A program made the position numbers and the translations under genes. A stretch of 64,000 nucleotides of DNA from Deltaproteobacteria bacterium. Its GTDB lineage: Bacteria; Myxococcota_A; UBA9160; UBA6930. The notes under the pieces were generated by a model that searched no databases, had not been told where the DNA came from, and saw nothing but the letters and a program-made list of their open reading frames with translations. Position 1 is the first letter of the stretch, and each line of letters opens with the position of its first letter. Where the stretch lies: NCBI GenBank assembly GCA_028817435.1, contig JAPPPQ010000017.1:186001-250000 (forward strand), read 5' to 3'. This document shows, in pieces, positions 29,578-38,692 of the stretch.

Positions 29578-29882
29578 CCAAGGCGGATCTGGTGGTGCAG
29601 CTCTACGAGCAGGTGGGGTTTTCCAAGAAGGAATCGGCGGAATTGGTGGAGCACATCTTCGATGCCATCAAGCAGCGCCTGGCCAACGGCGAGAAGGTGA
29701 AGATTGCGAGCTTCGGCAACTTCGTGGTGCGCGAAAAGGCGCCGCGCCGGGGGCGCAACCCGCAGACCGGCGCGTCCATCGTAATTGGCGCGCGCCGCGT
29801 GCTCACCTTCAAGCCCTCGAATGTGCTGAAGGCCATTTTGAACGAGGCGCCGGTGAAGCTGCCCCGGAAGCCTTCCTCCTGA
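29574..29882 (+). CDS. ihfA: Integration host factor alpha subunit
   Basis: A 102-residue nucleoid protein that, with IhfB, bends DNA at specific sites. The start MTKADLVVQLYEQVGFSKKE and the beta-arm region GRNPQTG with the intercalating proline are diagnostic for IHF/HU; placement directly after pheT identifies the alpha subunit. GTG at 29574 overlaps the pheT stop by 4 bp. The gene order pheST-ihfA is the gammaproteobacterial arrangement. Confidence 0.96.
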   Translation: MTKADLVVQLYEQVGFSKKESAELVEHIFDAIKQRLANGEKVKIASFGNFVVREKAPRRGRNPQTGASIVIGARRVLTFKPSNVLKAILNEAPVKLPRKPSS

Positions 29883-29891
29883 GGAGTGCGG

Positions 29892-30236
29892 ATGGCGCAA
29901 CGGACGGACGGCAAGCGCTATTACCGCATTGGCGAGGTGAGCCGCATCACCGGCGTGAAGCCCTATGTGCTGCGCTACTGGGAGAACGAGTTTCACAGCC
30001 TGCTGCCGCGGAAGACGCGCTCGAATCAGCGCCTTTACCGGCGCAGCGACATTGACGCCATTTTGCTGATTCGGCGGCTGCTCTGGAATGAGCGCTACAC
30101 CATTGCCGGCGCAAAGCGGCGCTTGCGCGAGCTCGGCGCGGGCCGCCGGGCCGCCGCGGCCCTCGGCGGAGAGCCGCGCAGCGACCTGCGCCGCATCCGC
30201 GAATCCCTGTGCGAATTGCGCGAGACTCTCGCGTGA
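29892..30236 (+). CDS. MerR-family transcriptional regulator
   Basis: A 114-residue protein with a winged helix of MerR type: YYRIGEVSRITGVKPYVLRYWENEF, then RLYRRSDIDAILLIRRLLW. The short C-terminus lacks metal-binding cysteines, so it is not a classical metal sensor. ATG at 29892 follows GAGGAG at five bases. A MerR-like gene in this exact position, between ihfA and tRNA-Pro, is conserved in Pseudomonas-type genomes; its target is not known to me. Confidence 0.92.
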   Translation: MAQRTDGKRYYRIGEVSRITGVKPYVLRYWENEFHSLLPRKTRSNQRLYRRSDIDAILLIRRLLWNERYTIAGAKRRLRELGAGRRAAAALGGEPRSDLRRIRESLCELRETLA

Positions 30237-30285
30237 GCGCCGCGCCCGGCCCGTAGCCGGAAAATGTGCTATCCCCTCCCGCAGT

Positions 30286-30362
30286 CGGGCCGTAGCGCAG
30301 CCTGGTAGCGCGCCTGAATGGGGTTCAGGAGGTCGCGAGTTCAAATCTCGCCGGCCCGACCA
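30286..30362 (+). tRNA. tRNA-Pro (GGG)
   Basis: A 77-base proline tRNA. The acceptor CGGGCCG (30286-30292) pairs with CGGCCCG (30352-30358), then encoded ACCA. The anticodon loop ATGGGGT gives GGG, and the A32/U38 combination is typical of this isoacceptor. It directly follows the MerR gene, completing the conserved block. Confidence 0.97.
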
Positions 30363-30402
30363 TTCAAGCCCCATGAGCGGGCAAAGCGGAGAGGCCATCC
30401 TC

Positions 30403-31653
30403 ATGCCCATGAATGTGCAGCCCATCTCCACCCTCGGCGACCGCGTCAACCAGATTCGCCTAGAGACGGCGCGGATTGTGAACGAGGAGATTCTCCCCAA
30501 CGAGGCCGCGCTCTGGGCGCTGCGCGCCGATGGCGTTGTGGATGAATCGCGCCGCAACAGGGCGCGCGAACTGCGCGCGCAAATCCAGGAGCGGGTGAAG
30601 AGGGCGGGGCTCTGGGCGCCGCATTTGCCGGAGGAATACGGCGGCTGCGGGCTCAGCTTTCTGGAGCACGCCTATATGAACGAGGTGCTGGCCTACAGCA
30701 TCGGCGCGGCGGCGCTGTTCGGCGTGGTGGCGCCCAACTCCGGCAACCAGAAGATTCTCCTCAAGTATGGCAGCGAGGAGCAGAAGGAGAAGTGGCTGCG
30801 CCCGCTCACCGAGGGCAAACTGCAATCGGGATTTTCCATGACCGAGCCGGATCGCGCCGGCTCCGATCCGCGCTCCATCCGCACCACCGCCCGGCGCGAG
30901 GGCGATGAGTGGGTGATTGACGGCCACAAGTGGTTCACCTCAAACGGCAAGCGCGCGGATTTTCTGATCGTCATGTGCCGCACTGAAGATCCCTCCGGCC
31001 CGGCGGAGCAGAACGGCAAGATGACGCAGATGATCGTGCCCACCGACACGCCCGGCGTGAAGCTTTTGCGCGGCGTTCCGGTGTGGGGGCGGCCCAGCGA
31101 CCACTGCGAGATTCGCTACGAGAATGTGCGCGTGCCGCTGGCCAACCAGCTCGGGCAGACCGGCTCCGGCCACCGCGCGGCCCAGGACCGCCTGGGCGCG
31201 GGCCGCGTCTATCACTGCATGAATTCCATTGGGCAAATGTGGCGGGCCTACGATTTGATGCTGCAGCGCGCCATGCAGCGCGAGGTGCACGGCGGGCTGC
31301 TCGAAGAGAAGCAGTTCGTGCAGGGCTTCATCGCCGATTCTTACATAGATATTCAGGCCGCGCGGCTCATGACCATCCACTGCGCCGAGAAGATGGACAG
31401 CGGCGGCGACGCCCGCACCGACATCTCCGCCATCAAGGTCTTTGTGCCCCAGGCATTTCACCGCGTTGCGGACCGCGCCATTCAGGTGTGGGGCGCGGCG
31501 GGAGTCTCCGGCGATTTGCCGCTGGCGGGCATGTATCAGGGCGCGCGCACTTTGCGTTTGGCCGACGGCCCCGACGAGGTTCACAAGATTTTGATCGCCA
31601 AGAACATCCTCAAGCACTACCACGGCGGAGAGGGCTGGGACTTCGGCAACTGA
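30403..31653 (+). CDS. Acyl-CoA dehydrogenase family protein
   Basis: A 416-residue FAD flavoprotein expected to desaturate an acyl-CoA at C2-C3 and pass electrons to ETF. The N-terminal helical domain contains LPEEYGGCGLSFLEHAYM, the middle beta domain QSGFSMTEPDRAGSDP with WVIDGHKWFTSNG, and the C-terminal domain RAIQVWGAAGVSGD and LRLADGPDEVHK. The pattern resembles the ACAD10/11-like and FadE-like long-chain groups. ATG at 30403 is preceded by GGAGAGG at eight bases; ATG codons at 30373 and 30409 are alternatives. It converges on the gene ending at 31659. The substrate is unknown. Confidence 0.93.
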   Translation: MPMNVQPISTLGDRVNQIRLETARIVNEEILPNEAALWALRADGVVDESRRNRARELRAQIQERVKRAGLWAPHLPEEYGGCGLSFLEHAYMNEVLAYSIGAAALFGVVAPNSGNQKILLKYGSEEQKEKWLRPLTEGKLQSGFSMTEPDRAGSDPRSIRTTARREGDEWVIDGHKWFTSNGKRADFLIVMCRTEDPSGPAEQNGKMTQMIVPTDTPGVKLLRGVPVWGRPSDHCEIRYENVRVPLANQLGQTGSGHRAAQDRLGAGRVYHCMNSIGQMWRAYDLMLQRAMQREVHGGLLEEKQFVQGFIADSYIDIQAARLMTIHCAEKMDSGGDARTDISAIKVFVPQAFHRVADRAIQVWGAAGVSGDLPLAGMYQGARTLRLADGPDEVHKILIAKNILKHYHGGEGWDFGN

Positions 31654-31658
31654 TCCGC

Positions 31659-32255
31659 TCAGGTGGAGGCGGCCTCGGCTTCCTCAATCGGAGCGGCTTC
31701 CACGCCCGCTTCGGGTTCTTCCACGGGCTCTGCGGGCGGGGCCGGGGGCAGTGCGCCGGGGCGGGGATCCAGGCGGAAGAACCAGACGCTGCGGTTGTCG
31801 GCTTCCATGGAGCGGCCCTGGGCGTATTTCTGCGCGACCAGGCGCATGATGGTCTGGTATTCATCGGCCGATTCCACGCGCTGCGCCTGCACCTCGTAGC
31901 GCTTGCCCTGCAGGCGGAGCACGGCCCGGCCGTCTTCCAGGGCCTCGTAGGGCCACTGCTTCCAGAGCGGCCAATTGAGGAAGCCGCAGGGGATGTAGAG
32001 CGCGCCCTCGTTCACCACCAGCCACACGGTGCGGGAGCGCAAGGGCTCCACCAGCTGCAGCTCCGCCGTCTCGACATTTTTGGCGAAAGTCCAATCTGCC
32101 ACCGGCTCCCGCAACAGCGGCCCCTTGCGCAGCGCGCCGCCGGGGAAGAGGCCGAGGGGGCCGTCCATGAAGCGCGCGGCCATTCCCACCCCAGCCACCA
32201 CGATGACGGCAGCCACCAGCAGCACGCGCAGGCTGCGCATCAGCAGGCGCAGCAT
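31659..32255 (-). CDS. Membrane-anchored protein of unknown function
   Basis: A 198-residue protein I do not recognise. A single N-terminal hydrophobic helix (about residues 8-27) acts as a signal anchor. The middle (about 45-145) has alternating beta strands, TVWLVVNEGALYIPCG and RAVLRLQGKRYEVQAQRV, followed by a helix SADEYQTIMRLVAQKYA, a layout loosely reminiscent of split-barrel flavin or F420-binding proteins, though no signature confirms that. The last 35 residues are Pro/Glu/Ala-rich. It starts 4 bp after the stop of the upstream TonB-dependent receptor gene on the same strand, so the two are probably co-transcribed and it may act in the periplasm on what the receptor imports. Confidence 0.7.
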   Translation of the reverse strand: MLRLLMRSLRVLLVAAVIVVAGVGMAARFMDGPLGLFPGGALRKGPLLREPVADWTFAKNVETAELQLVEPLRSRTVWLVVNEGALYIPCGFLNWPLWKQWPYEALEDGRAVLRLQGKRYEVQAQRVESADEYQTIMRLVAQKYAQGRSMEADNRSVWFFRLDPRPGALPPAPPAEPVEEPEAGVEAAPIEEAEAAST

Positions 32256-32259
32256 CGGC

Positions 32260-35200
32260 TCAGTAGTCTCCGCCGAAGGCGTAGCGGATGGTGATGCCGT
32301 AGGTGCGCGGGTCGAGCAGGAAGTAGTTGGTGAAGTTGGCCGAGGTTTCGTCGGTGAGGTAATGGCCGGTGATGCTGTCGTCGTCGGTGAGGTTCTGCGC
32401 CCAGAGCGTCACGCTGATGTCTTCAAACATGGGGTTGCGCAGATAGCGCAGCTCCAGGGAGAGGTTCACCTGCTCCCAGGAATCGATCTCATCGCGCTTC
32501 TGGTTGTGGATGCGGGAGAACATTTTGTCCTGCCAGTAGGCATCGGCGCGGGCTGTGAGATGCACGCCGTAGAGATCGGGGTAGGTGTATTGAACTCCGA
32601 GGCTCAGCGTGATCTCCGGCGCATTGGGCAGGGAATTGCCGTCGAGCACCCTTGAGTAGCCGTTGATCAGGCCCGTGTTCGCCCCGGCGAGCAGTGCGGC
32701 CCGTTGTTGATCGGTCAGGCCCGGAGCACCCGCAGCGGTTGTCCAAATGACAGAAGTGATGGGCGTGGTTGGAACATTTGCCAAGGGGTTTGTCCTCACA
32801 GCGTCGGGAATAGAGCTGCAGCTTCCGTCCACCGCATCAACGCCTGGAGTGTTCGGCGCGTAGAAGAAGCGCAGGCAGTCCAGCGGGTTCACCCCCGGCG
32901 GCACCACGACATTTCCGCCGCCTGCGCCGGGGCTCTTGATGTTGACTGCGCCCTCAACTCCGCCCGAGGGATCGGAGGGATCGAAGGAGCTGAAGTCCTT
33001 GATTTCCGTATTCAGCCAGGAGGCGGAGAAATTCACCAGCAGGTTCTGAATGACATTCCAGACCACATCCAGCTCCGCGCCCAGCACCTCGGCGTCCACA
33101 TTCTGATTGAACGCCGTGCGGTTCTGAATCTGGGAGATCTGGTAGTCCTGGTAGTCGTAGTAGAAAGCGCTGAGGTTGGCTGTGAGCCGCCCGCCGAGCC
33201 ATGCGGTCTTTGCGCCCATCTCGTAGGAGACGATCTCCTCGGGCTCAAAGGTCGGGGAAAGTGTCACGCCGGTTTCCGCCGCCTGGCCCGGGTTGAAGCC
33301 GCCTCCCTTGAAGCCGGTGGCAACGTTGGCGTAGACCAGCACATCTTTGTTGAGCTGCCAATCCAGGCCCACCCTGCCGATCCACTCGTTCCACTTGGCC
33401 CTCTGCCAAGTCCACGCGGGCGGCGGCACATTGAGGAAGTTCTGGCGGCCGCGGTTGGTCTTGCGGTCGGTAATGTGGCGAATGCCGAGGGTAAATTGCA
33501 GGTTCTCGGTGAGATCGAGGTAGCCTTCGCCGAAGAAGCCGAGAGCGCGCAGGTTGTAGGGTTGCACGGTGTTCAGGAAGTGGCTCGGCTGGGGGTATAC
33601 CTGCATAGCGGAAACCATTTCGATGGCGAAGGGGTTCATGGGAGTGGGAGCAGGATTCGGAATGCTCGTCGCGCGCCAGAACTCTTCCAGCGAGGAGCCC
33701 CAGACACCGTAGCGCGTGCGGTTTTGCAGGCTGAAGTAGGAGGCGCCGACGGTGTAGTTGAAGGGGCCATCGAAATCCGAGGAGAGGCGAATTTCACCGG
33801 TGGCTACCTGGCTGCGGGCCTGCGCCCAGTCGAACAGCACATCCCGGTCGTAGCAGCCCGCCTTGCTGCCGCCGGGGAGCAGATCGCTGTCCGGGAAAGC
33901 GTAGTAGCGCTGAGGTCCGCCATCGGGGGACGGGGGGCAGGTCACATCCGTCGGAAGATTCCCGACGATGCGCGGGCCGCTGAAAGCCTGTGTGGGCACG
34001 GCCCAGAAGTAGTCGGTGGTGTCGCTGCTCTCGGAACTGCGGTAGCCGCCCACCACGGAGATCTGGTAATCGGCGAAGCGGTGGTTGAACTCCAAGGTGG
34101 CGAGGAATTCCTGCGCCTCGTAATGCGGATCGAAGTGGGCGCGCACTTGGCGCTGGCCTTCCGGACGACGGAAGCCGGCAAAGGCATTCACGCCCGCGGG
34201 ATTGAAGGGGTTGTAGAAGCCAAAGGCCTGCAACGCCATTTGCTGCGCCTGTGCCATAGGGAGGCCCGCCATGAGAAATTGTTGCGTAGCGGCCGGCACG
34301 GCTCCGAGGCTCGCCAGCCGGACCAACTGGTGGGAGAGGGTGGCGGAATAGTCCGGCGCATCCCGGCCCAGGCTGGCGCTGGGCGAGCAGCCGATGGTGA
34401 AGGGGAAGCTGTTGGTATCGCCGGGGAAGTCCATACTGGTGTCCCGGGTGCAGCCCTGATTCGAGATGCGGGCGCGGTTGTCATCCTCTTCGAACCACGA
34501 GATCATCAGGCTGTAGTCGGTGTCCTCATTGATGTCGCCGGCAAAGGTGATGCGCCCGCCGTAGAGCTCGCGGTCGTCCACATCGTTTCCGGTCGCCAGA
34601 TTCTTCATGAATCCATCGCGGCTGCGCGCGTAGGCGGCGATGCGCACGCCGTGGCCTTCGGCCCAGCTTCCGAGCAGCCCGAAGGGAATGGTCACAGCGC
34701 CTTCCAGCCGCCCGCCGGTGTAGTTGCTGCCCTCTGCGGTGACATAGCCGCCCAGCTCGCCATCGGGCTTGCGGGTGATGATGTTGATGATTCCCGCCGA
34801 GGAGTTGCGGCCATACAGGGTGCTCTGGGGGCCGCGCAACACCTCCAGACGCTCCACATCGAAGAACTCGGTCTCGAAAATGCGCGCGCCCTGCATGGGC
34901 ACGGTGTTCACATGGATGCCGGCGGAGGCGTCTGCCGAGGCGGCCACGGCCGCGTTGCCAATGCCCCGGATGCGGAAGCTGCCCGAGCCGGAGAAGTTGT
35001 CCTTGCGGAAGTTGATATTGGGAATGCTGAGCTGCAGGTCCGAGACATTCTCAATCTGCCTGGTTTCCAGAGACTCGCTGTCGAAGGCCGTGATGGCGAC
35101 GGGGATGGTCTGCAGAGTCTCTTCCCGCTTCCGCGCCGTGACGACGATTTCCTCAATGCCGAGGGGGCCGTCGGCCTGCGCCACCTGCGCTCCCTCTTGG

Positions 35201-35310
35201 GGGGGGGCGGGCTGGGCGCTTCCCGCCAGCGGCAACAGCAGCAGCGCTGCGGGCAGAAGGGAAGCGAAGAACCGCACCGGATTGGTGCGAAACGAGCGCT
35301 CGAACTGCAT
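32260..35310 (-). CDS. TonB-dependent outer-membrane receptor
   Basis: A 1016-residue receptor for active import across the outer membrane. A signal peptide ends near SAQPAP; a TonB-box-like acidic/hydrophobic segment, GIEEIVVTARKREETLQTIPVAITAF, leads into the plug domain (IPNINFRKDNFSGSG, RLEVLRGPQSTLYGRNSSAGIINIITRKP), followed by a long 22-strand barrel ending in an aromatic residue-rich C-terminus (YGITIRYAFGGDY). This subclass is abundant in marine gammaproteobacteria and sphingomonads and often takes up plant or steroid-like compounds, glycans or other non-siderophore ligands; the ligand here is unknown. It lies in tandem with a second receptor upstream and the anchored protein downstream. 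Confidence 0.93.
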   Translation of the reverse strand: MQFERSFRTNPVRFFASLLPAALLLLPLAGSAQPAPPQEGAQVAQADGPLGIEEIVVTARKREETLQTIPVAITAFDSESLETRQIENVSDLQLSIPNINFRKDNFSGSGSFRIRGIGNAAVAASADASAGIHVNTVPMQGARIFETEFFDVERLEVLRGPQSTLYGRNSSAGIINIITRKPDGELGGYVTAEGSNYTGGRLEGAVTIPFGLLGSWAEGHGVRIAAYARSRDGFMKNLATGNDVDDRELYGGRITFAGDINEDTDYSLMISWFEEDDNRARISNQGCTRDTSMDFPGDTNSFPFTIGCSPSASLGRDAPDYSATLSHQLVRLASLGAVPAATQQFLMAGLPMAQAQQMALQAFGFYNPFNPAGVNAFAGFRRPEGQRQVRAHFDPHYEAQEFLATLEFNHRFADYQISVVGGYRSSESSDTTDYFWAVPTQAFSGPRIVGNLPTDVTCPPSPDGGPQRYYAFPDSDLLPGGSKAGCYDRDVLFDWAQARSQVATGEIRLSSDFDGPFNYTVGASYFSLQNRTRYGVWGSSLEEFWRATSIPNPAPTPMNPFAIEMVSAMQVYPQPSHFLNTVQPYNLRALGFFGEGYLDLTENLQFTLGIRHITDRKTNRGRQNFLNVPPPAWTWQRAKWNEWIGRVGLDWQLNKDVLVYANVATGFKGGGFNPGQAAETGVTLSPTFEPEEIVSYEMGAKTAWLGGRLTANLSAFYYDYQDYQISQIQNRTAFNQNVDAEVLGAELDVVWNVIQNLLVNFSASWLNTEIKDFSSFDPSDPSGGVEGAVNIKSPGAGGGNVVVPPGVNPLDCLRFFYAPNTPGVDAVDGSCSSIPDAVRTNPLANVPTTPITSVIWTTAAGAPGLTDQQRAALLAGANTGLINGYSRVLDGNSLPNAPEITLSLGVQYTYPDLYGVHLTARADAYWQDKMFSRIHNQKRDEIDSWEQVNLSLELRYLRNPMFEDISVTLWAQNLTDDDSITGHYLTDETSANFTNYFLLDPRTYGITIRYAFGGDY

Positions 35311-35355
35311 GGAAGGTCTCCCCTGTTTGGGTAGGTGCGGGTTGCGGTCAGAAGG

Positions 35356-38223
35356 TCAGAAGTTCAGGCCAACTTCCAGGCCGACATAGCGGGGCGGTCC
35401 CCAGCCCTGGAAGCCTGCCACGGGCAGGGCCTGCTCCAGGTATTCCTCATTCAGCAGGTTCCGGCCCACCAGCGCCAGGCGCATGCTGCCCTCGTTCTGC
35501 ATCGGAAGCTCATAGGCCAGGGTGGCGTCGAGCAGTTCGTAGGCTTCCTGCAGCACAGGCGATCCGACCGTGGAGGTGCTGACGAAGAACTCGTCCTGAT
35601 ACTTCCAGCGCAGGTCCGTGGTGATTTCGCCGCTGCGGGTGGGAATGCGCAGGGTCACGCCCAGCACCCCGGAGAGCTCCGGCGTGCGGGCGAGCTTGTT
35701 GGCGAGACCGCCCTTGCCCAGCTCGGTGGTTCCAGCCCCGCCGCCTGCCCCGTTGGGGCCAAGGGGCAGGTCCCTGCTCTCTTGCAGCGACTTCTCCACC
35801 TCGCCGTCCTGCCAGCCCACGGAGCCGTAGAGGGTGAGGAAGTCTGTGGCCGTCCAGCGCGCCTCCAGCTCGGCCCCCACAATCTGGCTCTCGTCGTGGT
35901 TGAGTATGAGAGTGGTGGTGCCGGGGGAAACGCCGGGCGTTACGAGGATGGAATTGGCCTGCTGGTTGTCAATCTGGGTGATGAAGCCCGCCAGGTTGGC
36001 GGTGAGTTGCCCGCCGAGCCAGGCCGTCTTCAAGCCCACTTCGTAGGTGGTGGTGTTCTCCGGCTCGTAGGTAAGGCGGTCGCGGTCCACATTGGTGTTC
36101 GTAGCGGCCAAGACGGCCTGGGCGGCGGCCATTTGCTGGGGGGTGGACATCGGGTTTGCCAAAATGCCGAGAGCAGCGAGGGGATCGCGCCCAATGGAAG
36201 AATCGGCGTTAGGGGGAAACTGGAAACTATCGGGAACGCCGAAATCGCCCGCGTAGCGGATGGAATAGCCGCCGCTGCGGAAGCCCTGCGCGAAGGAGAG
36301 ATAGGCGAGGACGCTGTCCGCCGAGAGCAGATCCAGCGCGGTCTGGGGGAGGTGGTAATCCAGCGAGGCGGAGAGCACCACATCGTCCCAGGAATCGCGA
36401 TCCTGCACCAGCGGGAAGCGATACTGCGCCTCGACCATGCCGACTACTACGGGGAGCAACGCGGCGGGGGTGCCCGCGGCCACGGCGGCCGCCCTCGTCT
36501 GGTCCAGAAGCAGCGAGACCGCCGCTTCCGGAATGCGGGCGATGGGCAGGCCGCTGGCGGTATCGAAGTAGCGGTGCTGGAACTCCTTTTCCTCGTCAAT
36601 GTAGCGCGCGCCCACGGTGGCGCTCAGGTCGTCCGTAATGTCGTAGGAGACCTGCGCGAAGACGGCGAAGGAATCCGTCACCTGCCCCGAGCGCTGGGTG
36701 GAGGGAACGGAGGGCACGAGGCAGAGCTGCTCCACGCCGGTGGGGCTGTTGGGGTTGGGCCGCAGCGCGCCGTTGGGAAGCGGCGGCGTGCCCGGGGCGA
36801 GCGCAGGGCAGTTTTGCCCGGCATTGCCGGGGAGCCCGCCGGGAAGCTGCGGGCTGGAGCCTGCCAGGCTGATCTGCGCCACCTGCTCCGAGCGCTGCAC
36901 CAGGCTCAGGTTGTCGTGCCACCAGAACAGGCCGCCGGTCACATTCAGCCGGTTATTGAGGTAGCTGTCTGTCCAGCGCAGCTCCAGGGAGCCCTGCCGC
37001 CAGTATTGGTCGCGATCGGTGTGAAGCTGCGCGAAGGGGATATTGGCGTCGGAGACCAGCGGCGCGCTGAGCGTGCCCCCCGCCGCGCAGCCCGCATAGC
37101 TGCTGTCGGGGCCGCAGCGGGTGCCATCGAAGTCCTGGAACACCACATCGTGGCCGCGCAGGTAAGAGGCGATGGCGGTGAAGTCGCCGATCTCGGTCTT
37201 CAGCGTGGCCTCGGCGCTCAGGCTGTCCACATCGTAGATTTGCCCCTCTTCGGGGTTGCGGCGGTCGGCCCGGTTGACGAAGGGATCGTCGCCGTCGAAG
37301 GTGGGATCTTGCGGCGGAATGTGGCCCCGGTCTTCCAGGCGATCCCAATTGAGCAGCACGGAGAATGCCTCGTTGGGCTTGAAGAGCAGCTTGAGGTTGC
37401 CCGCGGTGTAGTCCACTGCGCCCCGGCTTTGGCCGGTGACCTCGTTCAGCCAGTAGCCACTGCCGCGCTTGTGGGTGAAGCCGCCGCGCAGGCCGAGCAC
37501 ATTTTGCACCAGCGGCACATTCACGCTGCCCTGCAGGTTCCAGGCGTCTCCCGAGCCCCGGCCATCGAATTCGCCCCGGCTGCCCAGCAGGCGCGCACCG
37601 AGGCTCTGAAGGTTGGGGTTGCGCCGCCGCACCACGATGGTGCCGCCGCTGGTGTTCTTGCCCTGCAGCACGGTCTGCGGCCCGCGGTTGATTTCCACCT
37701 GCTCAATATCGAAGGCGTCGAGCAGCTGGCCGGTGCTGGTGCCGAGGAAGACATTGTCGAGCAGCACGCCGGTGGTGGGGTGCTGGGTCTTCTCGATATC
37801 CGCATAGCCCTGGCCGCGGATGTAAATGGCGCTGGCCGAAGGCCCCGCGGTGTTCATGCCGATAAAGACATTGGGCGCGAGGCCGTCGAAATCGCGCAGC
37901 GTGCTCGGCGCGAGGCGCTCAATGGTCTCTGCGGGGAAGGCCGTAACGGCCACCGGCACATCCTGCAGCGACTCATCGCGCTTGCGGGTGCGCACGATGA
38001 TCTCCTCAATGCCGGTTTCGGCGGGGCTGCCGCCGCCGGCGCGGACATCGCCGGCCTGGGCGACCTGCACGCCCCGCAGCCCTGCGGCCGCTGCCGCGGC
38101 ATCCGCAGGCTCGCCAGCCGCAGGAAGTGCGGGCAGCGAAAATGCGAGCAGCAGCACTGCCGCCCGAAGAGACTTTTCCGCGACCGCGCTCTTGCGGGCG
38201 TCCGTGCGCAACTGCACTACCAT
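35356..38223 (-). CDS. TonB-dependent outer-membrane receptor
   Basis: A 955-residue receptor, second of a tandem pair but clearly diverged from the first. It has a signal peptide (LLLAFSLPALPAAGE), the EEIIVRTRKRDESLQDVPVAVTAF segment before the plug, DIEQVEINRGPQTVLQGKNTSGG as the plug core, and a large barrel ending GPPRYVGLEVGLNF, where the terminal Phe is the usual BAM recognition residue. ATG at 38221-38223 has GGAGGGGAGGAC upstream; the longer open frame starts in the A+T-rich intergenic DNA and is not expected to be translated. Ligand unknown; the pair probably forms one uptake locus with the anchored protein at 31659-32255. Confidence 0.93.
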   Translation of the reverse strand: MVVQLRTDARKSAVAEKSLRAAVLLLAFSLPALPAAGEPADAAAAAAGLRGVQVAQAGDVRAGGGSPAETGIEEIIVRTRKRDESLQDVPVAVTAFPAETIERLAPSTLRDFDGLAPNVFIGMNTAGPSASAIYIRGQGYADIEKTQHPTTGVLLDNVFLGTSTGQLLDAFDIEQVEINRGPQTVLQGKNTSGGTIVVRRRNPNLQSLGARLLGSRGEFDGRGSGDAWNLQGSVNVPLVQNVLGLRGGFTHKRGSGYWLNEVTGQSRGAVDYTAGNLKLLFKPNEAFSVLLNWDRLEDRGHIPPQDPTFDGDDPFVNRADRRNPEEGQIYDVDSLSAEATLKTEIGDFTAIASYLRGHDVVFQDFDGTRCGPDSSYAGCAAGGTLSAPLVSDANIPFAQLHTDRDQYWRQGSLELRWTDSYLNNRLNVTGGLFWWHDNLSLVQRSEQVAQISLAGSSPQLPGGLPGNAGQNCPALAPGTPPLPNGALRPNPNSPTGVEQLCLVPSVPSTQRSGQVTDSFAVFAQVSYDITDDLSATVGARYIDEEKEFQHRYFDTASGLPIARIPEAAVSLLLDQTRAAAVAAGTPAALLPVVVGMVEAQYRFPLVQDRDSWDDVVLSASLDYHLPQTALDLLSADSVLAYLSFAQGFRSGGYSIRYAGDFGVPDSFQFPPNADSSIGRDPLAALGILANPMSTPQQMAAAQAVLAATNTNVDRDRLTYEPENTTTYEVGLKTAWLGGQLTANLAGFITQIDNQQANSILVTPGVSPGTTTLILNHDESQIVGAELEARWTATDFLTLYGSVGWQDGEVEKSLQESRDLPLGPNGAGGGAGTTELGKGGLANKLARTPELSGVLGVTLRIPTRSGEITTDLRWKYQDEFFVSTSTVGSPVLQEAYELLDATLAYELPMQNEGSMRLALVGRNLLNEEYLEQALPVAGFQGWGPPRYVGLEVGLNF

Positions 38224-38692
38224 GTCCTCCCCTCCGATAGCTGGCGCCGGCCGCCGGGCCGGGCAAGCCGCCATTGTGGCACGATCTCTCCCCGCTTCGC
38301 AAGCCCAATTCCCACTCGCCATGCATAATTCCGCTCTTCGGCCTGCACTGCCACTCTGGCGCATATTCGCCGCCACGGCGCGGGGGAGGGGGCCTCGGGT
38401 GGCTGAAAATATATCATCTAAAATGGCGAAAATATATTTATATGATTGATTTATAAATGAAATTATTACAGCAACGCAAATGCCTCCGCGCTGCCAGGGG
38501 CGGGGGCCGCCGTCCCCGGCCTGCGAATTTTTGCGGGCGGCCCGGTTTCGGAGGCAATCCGCCAAATCCCCACCGGAAGATTTCCGGTCCGCCCCGTGCC
38601 GTGATAGGATGAGCGGCCGGGAGAACCGGCGGGGCGGCCCGGCGGCTGGCCGGCCCCGGTTTCGGGAAATTTTTCACAGGAGGCGAAATTTC
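38224..38692. other. Divergent intergenic region between a TonB receptor gene and an MBL-fold gene
   Basis: No gene is seen in these 469 bp. The centre (about 38400-38470) is sharply A+T rich with several ATATAT and TTTATA motifs, as in the nadC-miaB intergenic region, and must contain promoters for both flanking genes; I could not assign a single convincing -35/-10 pair. The stretch 38590-38670 is G+C rich with several short CCGG-centred inverted repeats. Confidence 0.5.

Noticed and set aside
38590-38670. Structured RNA or riboswitch upstream of the MBL-fold gene
   Set aside because: The G+C-rich inverted repeats are short and overlapping, and no known riboswitch core was recognised.
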